Notes: a model not told the origin generated them from the letters alone. DNA of 64,000 nucleotides from Stutzerimonas chloritidismutans AW-1 (GCF_000495915.1 NZ_AOFQ01000056.1:59766-123765); one strand, 5' to 3'. Shown: positions 49,001 through 58,840, counted from the stretch's first letter. A program made the numbers and translations.

Positions 49001-51215
49001 ATGACTGCCTTGACCCGCTCTTCGCTGGAATATGACGCGGACAACCGCATCGACCTCGCCGGAATAATGCGCACCGCCTACGATCACAAGGCGCTGATCA
49101 TCACCATCACCGGCTTCTTCGCTGCGCTGGGCGTGCTCTACGCCCTGATCGCCACGCCGATCTACCAGGCGACGGCGATGATCCAGATCGAACCGAAAAA
49201 AGCCGCCATCACCGGCGTACCGGAAGTATCGGCCCGGCCGGATTCGGTGTCCCAGGCGGTTACCGAGATCTCCCTGCTGAAATCCCGCGCGGTGCTCGGC
49301 AAGGCTGTCGAGGAGCTCAAGCTCTACATCGTCGCCCAGCCCCGTCATTTCCCGGTGTTCGGCGCCTTCATAGCGCGCCGGCACGACCCGGCGACCGATG
49401 GCGCGCTGGCCGCCCCGCTGTTCGGCCTGAGCAGCTACGCCTGGGGCGGGGAAAAGCTCGAAGTGTTCCAGCTCGATGTGCCCGAAGCCTATCTGGGCGT
49501 GGAGCTGACACTGGTCGCCGGCACCGCCGGGGCCTACACCCTGCATGACGACGAGCACGAGCCGATCCTGCGTGGCCAGCCAGGTCAATCAGGCGGTGGA
49601 GAACCAGGGTTTCAAGGTGCAGATCGCCCAGCTGGACGCGCGTCCGGGCACCGAGTTCGCGCTGGTCCGCAACCGTCCGCAGACCACCGCGCTGGACTAC
49701 CAGAATCGCCTGAAGGTCGGTGAGGCCGGCAAGGATTCGGGGATCATCTACATGTCACTGGAAGACCCGGACCCGCAACTGGCCAATCAGGTGCTGGACG
49801 AGATCAGTCGGCTGTACGTCAGCCAGAACATCCAGCGAAGCTCGGCGGAAGCAGCCCAGCGTCTGGACTTTTTGCGCTCGCAGCTGCCGCAGGTGCGCAA
49901 GGAACTGGAAAAGGCCGAGGCGGCGCTGAATGCCTACCAGACCAGCTCCAAGTCGGTGGATATCAGCATCGAAACCAAGGGCGTGCTCGACCAAATCGTC
50001 GCCCTGGAAACGCAGATCTCTGAACTGTCGCTCAAGCGCGTCGAATACGACCGTCTCTACACCCGCGAGCACCCGACCTATCGCACCCTGATCACGCAGA
50101 TGAACGAACTGCAGGCTCAGAAAGCGCAGCTACTGAAGAAGGTCGACGCCCTTCCCATGACGCAGCAGGAGTTGCTGCGCCTCCAGCGTGACATGGAAGT
50201 CACCACCCAGACCTACACGCTGCTGATGAACCAGGCGCAGGAGCAGGACATCCTGCGCGCCGGCACCATCGGCAACGTGCGCATCATCGACAACGCCTAC
50301 TCGATGATCGAGAAGCCGTCGAAACCGGTCAAACCGCTGGTGGTGGCCATCGCGATCTTCGTCGGCCTGCTCGTCTCGGCGGCAGTCATCCTGCTGCGCC
50401 AGGCCTTCTACCGCGGTGTGGAAAGCCCGGACGTGATCGAGAAGCTTGGCGTACCGGTCTATGCCGGCCTGCCCTACAGCGCCTCTCAGGATCAGCTCAA
50501 TCGCAGCCGCAAGAGCCGCGACGGCAAGACCCGACTGCTCAGCCTCACCGAACCGACCGATCTGGCGGTCGAATCGCTGCGCAGCCTGCGTACCAGCCTC
50601 AAGTTCGCCATGCTCGAGGCGCGCAACAAGGTGCTGATGATCACCAGCCCGACCCCTTCGGTTGGCAAGTCGTTCGTGTCCAGCAACCTTGCTGCGGTGA
50701 TCGCGCAGACCGGCCAGCGCGTGCTGCTGATCGATGCCGACATGCGCCGCGGCTACCTGCATACCCTGTTCGGCATGGCACCGCGTCACGGGCTGTCGGA
50801 TGCACTGGCCAGTGGCCTGAACCTGGCGGAGATCACCAACCGCACCGAGCAGAAAAACCTGCACTTCATCTCCGCCGGGTTCTCCGCGCCGAATCCGTCC
50901 GAACTGCTGATGCACGACAACTTCTCCCGCCTGCTGCGTGAAGCGGAAAAGCTCTACGACTTCATCATCATCGATACGCCGCCGGTGCTCGCGGTGACCG
51001 ACGCCGTACTGGTCGCCCAGCAGTCGGGCACCAACCTGTTGGTGGCCCGCTTCGGCCTCAGCACCAGCTCGCAGATCGATGCATCCAAGCGGCGGCTCGC
51101 GCAGAACGGCGTGCTGCTCAAAGGCGTGATCCTCAATGCCGTTAAGCGCAAGGCCTCGACCTCGCCGTACGACAGCGGCGCCTACGGCTATTACACCTAC
51201 ACCCAGCAAGCCTGA
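49001..51215 (+). pseudogene. wzc: Wzz/Wzc polysaccharide chain-length regulator and tyrosine autokinase, frameshifted
   Basis: The first frame (49001 to about 49580) encodes the Wzz N-terminal domain: cytoplasmic start, membrane segment 'ALIITITGFFAALGVLYALI', periplasmic part. The second frame (to 51215) continues 'VNQAVENQGFKVQIAQLDA', a coiled coil, second membrane segment, and a BY-kinase with Walker A 'TSPTPSVGKSFVSSNLAAV' (about residue 548) and a Tyr-rich tail (YDSGAYGYYTYTQQA). The break coincides with CCAG repeated at 49576-49583. Removing one CCAG gives a continuous 736-residue protein. As written the gene yields no full-length kinase. Confidence 0.9.
49576..49583 (+). repeat. CCAG tandem duplication that breaks wzc
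   Basis: CCAGCCAG inside wzc adds four bases. With one unit the frame reads LRGQVNQAVENQG without interruption. Confidence 0.85.
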
Positions 51216-51237
51216 TCGCCAGACAAGGAGGTGCACC

Positions 51238-51981
51238 GTGCTCAGAACCGTCTCGATGATGCAGCCCTACCTATTTCCGTACCTGGGCTACTTTCAGCTG
51301 ATCGCGCTCAGCGACGTATTCGTGCTGGGTGACGACCTGCAATTCGTCAGGGGCTCCTGGATGAACCGCAACCGGATTCTCGTCAACGGCCAACCCAAGC
51401 TCATCAGCTTCCCGCTGAAGAAGGGCCATCAGACCGAGCGCATCAACCAGCGCTGGCTCTGCGACGACTTCGACAAGGAAGCCGCGGGGCTGATGCTGAC
51501 CCTCGAGCGTTGCTACGCCAAGGCACCCCAGCGCGATGCGGTGCTGCCGCTGATTCGCAGCATCCTGCAATGCCCGGAGCGCAATCTGGCGCTGTTCACC
51601 GAAAACTCCCTGCGCTGCCTCTGCGCCTACCTGAACATCCGCACGCCGATCTATCGCGGCTCCAGCCTCGATTTGCCAGCGAAGATGGACATGCAGGACC
51701 GGGTCATCCAGATCACCCACCGGATGGACGGCGAGCTCTACCTCAACCCCATCGGCGGCATGGAGCTGTACTGCCCTGCCCGCTTCCGCGCCGACGGTCT
51801 GCTGTTGCGCTTCCTGCGCATGGATGAGGTCACCTACACGCAGCTCAAGCATCCGTTCGTGCCGTCGCTGTCGATCATAGACGTACTGATGTTCAACAGC
51901 CGCGAAGAGATCAAGGAGCTGCTGCAACGCTTCAGCGTGGTCGAGGGACAGGAAAAAAGGGCAACGCTGACACTGGCGTGA
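51238..51981 (+). CDS. WbqC family protein
   Basis: A 247-residue protein: 'SMMQPYLFPYLGYFQLIALS' is the family's typical start, then 'DDLQFVRGSWMNRNRIL' and 'FPLKKGH'. WbqC-like proteins lie in O-antigen and capsule loci; biochemical function is poorly defined. I chose the GTG at 51238 because AAGGAGGTGCACC precedes it; the frame to 51136 would overlap wzc and adds an unrelated basic stretch. Confidence 0.85.
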   Translation: MLRTVSMMQPYLFPYLGYFQLIALSDVFVLGDDLQFVRGSWMNRNRILVNGQPKLISFPLKKGHQTERINQRWLCDDFDKEAAGLMLTLERCYAKAPQRDAVLPLIRSILQCPERNLALFTENSLRCLCAYLNIRTPIYRGSSLDLPAKMDMQDRVIQITHRMDGELYLNPIGGMELYCPARFRADGLLLRFLRMDEVTYTQLKHPFVPSLSIIDVLMFNSREEIKELLQRFSVVEGQEKRATLTLA

Positions 51982-52036
51982 CGACATTCCGCCTGCCATC
52001 GGGATTCGGGCAGGCCAATCAGGGAAGGACATCCCC

Positions 52037-52546
52037 ATGACATCGAGCAATACCGCACGCTGGTACCTGATACAGACCAAGCCACGCCAGGAAGCCCGCG
52101 CCGAGGAGCACCTGCTGCGCCAGCACTTCGAGTGCTACCGCCCGCTCAAGGCGCCTGCGCCCTTGCGCGGCTCACAAGGGGCCAAGTCCGGCGAGGCGCT
52201 GTTTCCGGGCTACCTGTTCATCCGCCTCGATTGCATTCACGACAACTGGTACCCGATCCGCTCTACCCGTGGTGTCAGCCGCGTGGTGACCTTCGGCGGC
52301 CAGCCGACGCCGGTACGCGACGAGCTGATCGAACAGTTGCGACAGCGCCTGGCCCAGCCGCAGACCATGGCGGCGGCGCCGTTCTCACCTGGCGAGCGGG
52401 TCCAGGTCAGCGGGGGCAGCTTCAGCGACATCGAAGCGATCTTCGTCAGCAGCGACGGCGAAGAACGCTCCGTCATCCTGCTCAACCTGCTGCAGCGTGA
52501 GCAGAAGGTCCGGGTACCCACCCGTTATCTCCAGTGCTACTCCTGA
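52037..52546 (+). CDS. rfaH: RfaH-type transcription antiterminator (NusG paralogue)
   Basis: A 169-residue NusG-family protein. The NGN domain (about 6-110) includes 'ARWYLIQTKPRQEARAEEHL', 'EALFPGYLFIRLD' and 'IRSTRGVSRVVTFGG'. The C-terminal KOW domain reads 'GERVQVSGGSFSDIEAIFVS' then 'DGEERSVILLNLLQREQKV', which follows E. coli RfaH (AIF, DGEAR, LLLNL) better than NusG. RfaH binds paused polymerase at ops and prevents Rho termination. An ops element lies 7.8 kb upstream in the leader of this locus. Confidence 0.87.
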   Translation: MTSSNTARWYLIQTKPRQEARAEEHLLRQHFECYRPLKAPAPLRGSQGAKSGEALFPGYLFIRLDCIHDNWYPIRSTRGVSRVVTFGGQPTPVRDELIEQLRQRLAQPQTMAAAPFSPGERVQVSGGSFSDIEAIFVSSDGEERSVILLNLLQREQKVRVPTRYLQCYS

Positions 52547-52608
52547 GCCAGGCGAGTGCCCGTAGGGCCATGCGAGCAGCCTGACAGGTTCAATCAGCGA
52601 GCCAACCG

Positions 52609-53919
52609 ATGAAGATCCTATTCCTCAATGCGTTCTACACCCCGCATGTCGGCGGCGGCGCAGAAGTCATCCTCCGGCACCTGGCCGAAGGGTTGCAGCG
52701 GCGTGGTTGTGAGGTGGCAGTGCTGGCGACCGGCCCGGATGCCGGGCTGAACATGCAGATTCAGGACGGTGTGCGGGTCTATCGCGCCAACCTGGCGAAC
52801 AGCTACTGGCATTACACCCAGCAGCGCCCGAGTCGCGTCGCCCGCCTCGGCTGGCACTACCGGGACCGCTACAACCGCGACATGCGCTGTCACGTGCGCG
52901 AGGTGATCGCGCGGGAGCAGCCGGATATCGTGGTCTGCAACAACCTCACCGGCTGGTCGATTTCCGCCTGGGACGAAATCACCGCCGCCGGCCTGCCGAT
53001 CGTCCAGGTGCTGCACGACCTGTACCTGCTCTGCCCGAAGGACACCATGTTCAACCACGGCAAGAGCTGCCAGCGCCAGTGCGGTATGTGTTCGGTGTTC
53101 CGTCTCCGCCACGCCGGCGCCTCAGCGCAAGTGGCCACGGCGATCGGCGTCAGCCGCTTCGTGCTCGAGCGCATCACCGCACAGGGCTATTTCAGTGGCG
53201 CGCGCCAGCATGTGGTGCACAACTGCACGCCGGCCAACCCCGGTCAAGGCAGCAAGCCCAGGCAGCGCAGCAACCATCCACTGCGCTTCGGCTATATCGG
53301 CACGCTGTCGGAGAACAAGGGCGTCGGCTGGCTGATCGAGCAGTTCCAGCGGCTGGATATCGATGCGCGTCTGGATATCGCCGGGCGCGGCAAGCTGGAC
53401 TACGAAGCCCGGCTGAAGGCCATGGCCGATCCGAAGAAGGTCAGCTTTCTCGGCTACTGCGACAGCGACGAGTTCATGCAGAGCATCGATGTGCTGGTAG
53501 TGCCGTCGCTGTGGGGCGAGCCGTTCGGCCTGGTGGCCGTCGAAGGCTGCGCCAACAACCTGCCGGTGATCGCCAGCAACATGGGCGGGCTGCCGGAGAT
53601 CATCCGCGACGAATGCAACGGCCTGCTCTGCTCGCCCGATGATCCCGACTCACTCGGCATCGCCATGCTCTGGCTCTACATCGACGGCGCACTGCGGCAG
53701 CGGCTCGCCAGCCAGGCACGGGACAGCGTGCTGCCGCTGCTGGATATGGAACGCATGCTGGATCAATACCAGACCATCCTGCGTGAAACACTTCAGGGAA
53801 CGAGAATCCACCATGAACCAGAGCCTGCTGATTACCCCGCGGCGACGCGACTCGAATCCGTTGGCCTTCGACAAGCCGACATTGTTGACGCTGGTCGTCG
53901 CCTCGCTGCTGCTGACTGA
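52609..53919 (+). CDS. Glycosyltransferase family 4
   Basis: A 436-residue GT-B enzyme. 'MKILFLNAFYTPHVGGGAEV' opens the acceptor domain; 'RFGYIGTLSENKGVGWLIEQF' and 'VVPSLWGEPFGLVAVEGCAN' form the donor-binding domain with the EX7E-type pair. The last 35 residues (after 'ETLQG') are unlike the family and overlap the next gene by 107 bases. This suggests a missing base near GGG at 53796-53798, which would restore a shorter end with an ATGA junction. Confidence 0.88.
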   Translation: MKILFLNAFYTPHVGGGAEVILRHLAEGLQRRGCEVAVLATGPDAGLNMQIQDGVRVYRANLANSYWHYTQQRPSRVARLGWHYRDRYNRDMRCHVREVIAREQPDIVVCNNLTGWSISAWDEITAAGLPIVQVLHDLYLLCPKDTMFNHGKSCQRQCGMCSVFRLRHAGASAQVATAIGVSRFVLERITAQGYFSGARQHVVHNCTPANPGQGSKPRQRSNHPLRFGYIGTLSENKGVGWLIEQFQRLDIDARLDIAGRGKLDYEARLKAMADPKKVSFLGYCDSDEFMQSIDVLVVPSLWGEPFGLVAVEGCANNLPVIASNMGGLPEIIRDECNGLLCSPDDPDSLGIAMLWLYIDGALRQRLASQARDSVLPLLDMERMLDQYQTILRETLQGTRIHHEPEPADYPAATRLESVGLRQADIVDAGRRLAAAD

Positions 53920-55111
53920 AACCTTCTCCGGCGCCCTGCGCTACTACTTCGACATGGCCGGAGTCTCCTGGCTGCTGTACCTGCCCAAGGTTGCCTGCCT
54001 GATCGCACTGGGCCTGGAGCTGTTGCGCTACCGCGGTTGGCCGGCCTTCTGGCTGGTACTGCTGGGGCTGGTGACTTCCAGCCAACTGGCGCTGATGCAT
54101 GGCGCCGAACTGGCCAATATCGGTTTCAGCCTGTTCATCTACATTCCGCTGTTGTTCGGCCTGATTTGCGGCCGCCATGTGGAGTTGCGGCTCGGGCTGC
54201 TGCGCCGAATCATCGGCTTCTGCCTGATTGCCTGCTTCGTCGGCATTGCCCTGGACATGCTCACCAGCGTGCCGTGGAAGGGCTACAGCTACATGGTCGG
54301 CGAGGTGGAACTGAGCGCCAACCGCTCGTGGGCATTCGACGACATCGACCGCATCGGCGGCTTCGCCCGCATGTCCACCGCGCTGTCGGTGATGATCGCG
54401 ATCTACAGTCTGTTCATCGCCGCATTCATCCAGCCGCGCGTGCTACGCCTGATGCTCTACATCGCAGCGCTGATCGGCATCGTGCTGACCACCAACAAAT
54501 CCACCGCGGCGGCCTACGTGCTGACCCTGCTGATGCTGATCGTCACGGCCTACCGCTTCGCCAGCGCCACTGCGTTTCTCGTCGCAGTGCTGGTCGGCCT
54601 GATGCTGCCGATGGCCAGCCTGGTGCTCAGCCTGGACCCCAACGCCGCCAACAACGGCTCGCTGCTGGCCTCGTTCGCCGACCGTCTGATCAACAGCTGG
54701 CCGAACTTCATCGAGGTCATCACCCGTGAGGGATGGGGCTGGTGGGGCGCGGGATTCGGCGCGGTGGGCAGCACTGGCAAGGTCTATCCCGTACCCGGGC
54801 TGGAGTTGCTGAGCATTGCCGACAATACCGCGCTGTACCTGTGGGGAATGCTCGGCGTGTTCGGTGTGCTGCTCTACCTGCTGACCTTTCCGCTGATGCT
54901 GCGCCTGCATGAACGGGGCCTGCGACTGCGCAGCGCGCTGCTGCCGATCGTTTTCTGCATCTGCCTGGTGGCATGGGCCACGGATGTACTGGAGGTGTCC
55001 ATCGCCACGCTGTTCCTGGGCCTCGCGATCTCCCACGTGCTGACCCCGGCCCGCGCCCCGAGCAACAACCTGGCGGCGCAACGGCTGCCCGAGTTGCAGC
55101 ACCTGACCTGA
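53813..55111 (+). CDS. Exopolysaccharide polymerase / O-antigen ligase-like membrane protein (Wzy-like)
   Basis: A 432-residue protein with about 11 membrane segments, starting 'TLLTLVVASLLLTETFSGALRY' after a short cytoplasmic N-terminus, and a larger loop before 'WWGAGFGAVGSTGKVYPVPG'. This topology fits Wzy polymerases or O-antigen ligases; sequence alone cannot separate them. In a Wzx/Wzc locus the polymerase role is the natural inference. ATG 53813 is used because the first membrane segment follows within 25 residues. Confidence 0.8.
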   Translation: MNQSLLITPRRRDSNPLAFDKPTLLTLVVASLLLTETFSGALRYYFDMAGVSWLLYLPKVACLIALGLELLRYRGWPAFWLVLLGLVTSSQLALMHGAELANIGFSLFIYIPLLFGLICGRHVELRLGLLRRIIGFCLIACFVGIALDMLTSVPWKGYSYMVGEVELSANRSWAFDDIDRIGGFARMSTALSVMIAIYSLFIAAFIQPRVLRLMLYIAALIGIVLTTNKSTAAAYVLTLLMLIVTAYRFASATAFLVAVLVGLMLPMASLVLSLDPNAANNGSLLASFADRLINSWPNFIEVITREGWGWWGAGFGAVGSTGKVYPVPGLELLSIADNTALYLWGMLGVFGVLLYLLTFPLMLRLHERGLRLRSALLPIVFCICLVAWATDVLEVSIATLFLGLAISHVLTPARAPSNNLAAQRLPELQHLT

Positions 55112-55126
55112 GACCTACCTTCACGG

Positions 55127-56449
55127 ATGATCCACATGACGAAGCGCTCTACCCCGCTCAACGCCCTGCTGCTGGGCGGCTTGCTTGGCCTTGCTCCGTT
55201 TACACCGGCCCAGACCACCGAGGAGCCTTTCGTGGTCGGCGTCTGTGCCCATGAACTGCACAAGGGCGACCCCAGCGGCCGCGCCTACGCGATGATGCGC
55301 GATGCCGGCATCACCTCCGTGCGCACCGACGCCCACTGGGCCTATGTCGAACGTCGGCCCGGGCAATTGAAGATCGAGCCATCCTGGCACCGTTACCTGA
55401 AGGCAACCGCCGCTCACGGGCTAAGCACCCAGTTCATCCTCGGCTACGGCAACTCGCACTACGGCGGTGGTGAAAAGCCCCGCAGCGAGCCGGTAAGGGC
55501 GGCATTCAATCGCTATGTCGAGTTCATCACCGAAGAGCTGAAAGGCCAGGTGGCGTATTACGAGATCTGGAACGAATGGGACGTCGAGGACCCGCGCGAC
55601 CCGGAATTCACCCAGGATTACGCGCGGCTGATCGCCGATGCGTCCGGGATCATCCGGCAGCGCGCGCCCAACGCCAAGGTGCTCGCCGGCGCCGTGACCA
55701 GCCAGGGCATCGACTCCGGTTTCACCCTGCGCCTGCTGGAGAACGGCCTGATGCAATCGGTCGACGGCCTGTCGTTGCACCCCTACGTGCACTGCCGCGG
55801 CTGGCGGCGCAACACCCCAGAGGCCTGGATCGAATGGATGAGCGAGGTCGACAAGGACCTGACCCGCGCCGCCGGACGCCCGGTACCGCTCTACCTGACG
55901 GAAATGGCCTGGCCTGCCCACCAGGGCGCATGCGGCATCGATGAAAGCCTGCAGGGGGCCTACCTCGCCCGCGCCTTCTTTCTGGCCAAGACACTGCCGA
56001 GCATCAAGGGCATGTGGTGGTACGACTTCCGCAACGATGGCACCGACAAGACCGAACGCGAACACAACTTCGGCCTGGTACGGCAGGACTTCACCCTCAA
56101 GCCGGCCTATTCGGTGCTCGCCTCCATCAGCCAGATCGTCAGCCAGTACAGCTTCCTCAGCCGCGAAGAGAAAACCCCGGGTGACGTGGTGATGCTGCGA
56201 TTCGCCCGCGGAGACGATGAACTGATGGTGGCCTGGAGCACCGGCAAGCCGCGAACCGTGGAGCTGCAGAACTCCGAAGGCCAGGCGGGTCAGGTGGCGC
56301 TGATCGATACCGCCCAGCCCCAGCACGGCCGTGTGGTCACCAGTACCGAGTGGAAGTGTCCGGGCAAAGGCCAGGCCTGCAGCACCGAGGTGGAGCTCGA
56401 TGGATTCCCGAAAATCATCAGCCTGCGCGCGGTGCAGAACGACGGTTGA
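55127..56449 (+). CDS. Clan GH-A glycosidase (PslG/GH39-like), exported
   Basis: A 440-residue protein with an N-terminal signal peptide (LNALLLGGLLGLAPFTPAQ), then a TIM-barrel glycosidase. 'YYEIWNEWD' places the acid/base Glu at residue 150, and 'PLYLTEMAWPAHQG' the nucleophile Glu at 259, spacing like that of GH39 PslG. A C-terminal beta domain follows from about 350. It likely trims or edits the polymer in the periplasm. The start may be ATG 55136 instead; both precede the signal peptide. Confidence 0.85.
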   Translation: MIHMTKRSTPLNALLLGGLLGLAPFTPAQTTEEPFVVGVCAHELHKGDPSGRAYAMMRDAGITSVRTDAHWAYVERRPGQLKIEPSWHRYLKATAAHGLSTQFILGYGNSHYGGGEKPRSEPVRAAFNRYVEFITEELKGQVAYYEIWNEWDVEDPRDPEFTQDYARLIADASGIIRQRAPNAKVLAGAVTSQGIDSGFTLRLLENGLMQSVDGLSLHPYVHCRGWRRNTPEAWIEWMSEVDKDLTRAAGRPVPLYLTEMAWPAHQGACGIDESLQGAYLARAFFLAKTLPSIKGMWWYDFRNDGTDKTEREHNFGLVRQDFTLKPAYSVLASISQIVSQYSFLSREEKTPGDVVMLRFARGDDELMVAWSTGKPRTVELQNSEGQAGQVALIDTAQPQHGRVVTSTEWKCPGKGQACSTEVELDGFPKIISLRAVQNDG

Positions 56450-56644
56450 CCCCTGTCGCGACATGCACTGACCGCACGACCGGCCACCCAGGCGAAACGC
56501 AACCGGACCAGCACGCGCTGGCCAACCCGCATTGACCGCCACGCACGACGCATCGCTTCGCCAGTCGCCAAAGCCGCCACCTGCCAGCGTTCGCCGCGTG
56601 CCAGCAACCGGCGGCGCACACCATCCCCGCAAGGAGAGCCCTAC

Positions 56645-57751
56645 ATGATCGCCATCAACGCCCGTTTCCTGACTCAGGAAACCCGCGGTGTGCAACGTTT
56701 TGCCGAACAGGTCTGCCTTGAGCTTGCCGCCATGCGCAAGGACCTGACATTCGTCGCACCGGACGATATCCGCATGCACGCCAGCGCCGAGCTCCTGCAG
56801 GTGCGGCGCATCGGCCGCAACCACGGGCATCTGTGGGAGCAGCTGGACCTGCCTCTGTGGCTGGCGCGCCATGGCTATCCGCCGCTGGTATCACTGTGCA
56901 ACACGGCACCGCTGATCTACCGCAACCAGATCGCCACCCATCACGACATCACCTACGTGCGCCATCCGGAAAGCTATTCGCGCACCTTCCGTAGTGTTTA
57001 CAAGGGCATCACGCCGCTGCTGCTCAAGCGCATCAAGGCACTGATCACCGTCAGCGACTTCTCACGCAAGGAAATCGCCCGCTACTACGGCTACCCGAGC
57101 GAGAAGATCTGCGTCGTCCCCAATGCGGTGGCGGCCAAGTTCCATCCGCCGAGTGGCGCGGATCGCAGCGGCAATGCCAGGCCATACGTGCTGGCGGTGT
57201 CTTCCCCGAACGCGCACAAGAACTTCGCGCGGATGGTCGCGGCCTTCCTCAGCCTGGAAGGCTTCGATGACGTGGAACTGCACATCGTCGGCGACTCGCA
57301 CTCGGTCTTCTCCGGCTCCACCTCCAGCATCGATGGCAATCCACGCGTACGCATTCTCGGCCGGCTGAACGACGATCAGCTGGTGCGCGAATACCAGGGC
57401 GCCACCGCCTTCGTGTTCCCTTCGCTCTACGAAGGCTTCGGCATTCCGCCGCTGGAGGCCCAGGCCTGCGGGTGTCCGGTGATCGCCGCGCGGGCCGCGT
57501 CTATACCCGAAGTGCTCGGCGAGAGCGTGCTCTATTTCGAGCCCCTGAACATCGAGGACATCGCCCGCTGCATGCGCCACGTGCTGCAGGACGCGCGCCT
57601 GCGCGACGACCTGCGCACCCTCGGCCTGGCCAACGTCGAGCGCTACTCCTGGAAGCGCTCGGCGCAAACCGTGTCGCAGCTGATCGACAAGGCACTGATG
57701 GGCAAACCCAGCCCGCCGTCCTTTATCGCCTGGTCATCGGACCGCCCCTGA
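56645..57751 (+). CDS. Glycosyltransferase family 4
   Basis: A 368-residue GT-B enzyme. 'RFLTQETRGVQRFAEQVCLEL' is a typical N-terminus, 'THHDITYVRHPES' and 'ITVSDFSRKEIARYYG' follow, and 'FPSLYEGFGIPPLEAQACGCP' carries the EX7E pair. It starts after a 195-base gap that shows no gene, with AAGGAGAGCCCTAC before the ATG. Confidence 0.9.
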   Translation: MIAINARFLTQETRGVQRFAEQVCLELAAMRKDLTFVAPDDIRMHASAELLQVRRIGRNHGHLWEQLDLPLWLARHGYPPLVSLCNTAPLIYRNQIATHHDITYVRHPESYSRTFRSVYKGITPLLLKRIKALITVSDFSRKEIARYYGYPSEKICVVPNAVAAKFHPPSGADRSGNARPYVLAVSSPNAHKNFARMVAAFLSLEGFDDVELHIVGDSHSVFSGSTSSIDGNPRVRILGRLNDDQLVREYQGATAFVFPSLYEGFGIPPLEAQACGCPVIAARAASIPEVLGESVLYFEPLNIEDIARCMRHVLQDARLRDDLRTLGLANVERYSWKRSAQTVSQLIDKALMGKPSPPSFIAWSSDRP

Positions 57752-57805
57752 TGCCCGACGAATGCAGTCCCGACATTCAACTCCATCAATCAAGCGAGGC
57801 AGACC

Positions 57806-58840
57806 ATGGAACGGTTGGCGCATATCGACGCGCTACGCGGCAGCGCAGCCCTACTCCTGATTTTCCAGACCCTGCTGCTGCCACTGTCAGACGGCTGGGC
57901 ACTGCAGCACGCCCTGGACCCCGGGCTGCTGGCGATGCTCTGGTTCCTGCTGTGCTGCGGTTTCATCGTGCCAGCCAGCCTGCATACCAGCGTCGACGGA
58001 GGGCGAGGCTTCGTCGTCCGCCGCCTGCTGCGCCTGCTGCCGGTCTACCTGCTGGCGGTGCTGCTGACCGCTATTCTGTTGCCGACGGCACCGGCCTGGC
58101 TGCCGGGTGTGGCCGCGCCAGGCAGCGCCATGGCGTTCGAGGTCATCGGCGCTTACGGAGCGCTGCCGCCAATCCTGCTGTTCTACGGCTTCTGCCTGCT
58201 GCTGCAGGTGCTCGGCCTGTTGCACAGCGTCAGTCTGCGGACCAGCTGCGCGCTCGTGCTGCTGGCGGTGGCGCTGCTGCTCGCCCTGGCGCGGCAGCTG
58301 CTGGGCACAGAGCTACCGGTCACGCTGCCGCTGGCGCTATCACTGATGTTTTTCGCGTCACTCAGGTACGAGGCCAAGCATGAAAGCAGCAGCTACGCCC
58401 GCAGACGAGCCCGCGAATATGCGCGCTACACGCTGCGAATCTACCTGCTGGTGCTGCCGATCATCTTCCTCGCCGGCTGGTCTGCGGACGCAACCGCCTG
58501 GCCCCGGGACCTGCTCACCTATGCCCTGGCCATCGTGACCTTCCTGCTGGTCACCAGCCGGCTACCGCTACGGGCACCGCCGCTCGTCTGGCTTGGAAGC
58601 CTCAGTTACTCGCTCTATCTGTTGCTGCCGGCGATGCAGCGCCTGAGCGAGCTGCTGACCCAGGCGCTCGGCCTGACCGGCCCGACCGCCAGCCTGGCTG
58701 GCGCTGTGTTCAGCCTGCTGCTGGCCCTCGGCAGCGCCCAGCTCTGCCGACAGGTGCTGGATCTACCGCTGGCTCACGCCGGCAGGCGCCTGACCAGACA
58801 ACACGACCTGATGCCACTGGCACGCCTGCACAGCCGCTAA
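57806..58840 (+). CDS. Acyltransferase family 3 membrane protein, degenerate catalytic motif
   Basis: A 344-residue protein with about 10 membrane segments and the acyltransferase-3 layout, start 'LAHIDALRGSAALLLIFQTLL'. In active members the Arg of LRG is followed ten residues later by a catalytic His; here that position is Thr (preceded by Gln) and no His is nearby. It may be inactive, structural, or use another residue. GAGGCAGACC precedes the ATG. Confidence 0.8.
   Translation: MERLAHIDALRGSAALLLIFQTLLLPLSDGWALQHALDPGLLAMLWFLLCCGFIVPASLHTSVDGGRGFVVRRLLRLLPVYLLAVLLTAILLPTAPAWLPGVAAPGSAMAFEVIGAYGALPPILLFYGFCLLLQVLGLLHSVSLRTSCALVLLAVALLLALARQLLGTELPVTLPLALSLMFFASLRYEAKHESSSYARRRAREYARYTLRIYLLVLPIIFLAGWSADATAWPRDLLTYALAIVTFLLVTSRLPLRAPPLVWLGSLSYSLYLLLPAMQRLSELLTQALGLTGPTASLAGAVFSLLLALGSAQLCRQVLDLPLAHAGRRLTRQHDLMPLARLHSR

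Noticed and set aside
52037..52546. Housekeeping NusG
   Set aside because: NusG normally sits between secE and rplK; here the C-terminal domain follows RfaH and the locus has an ops site.
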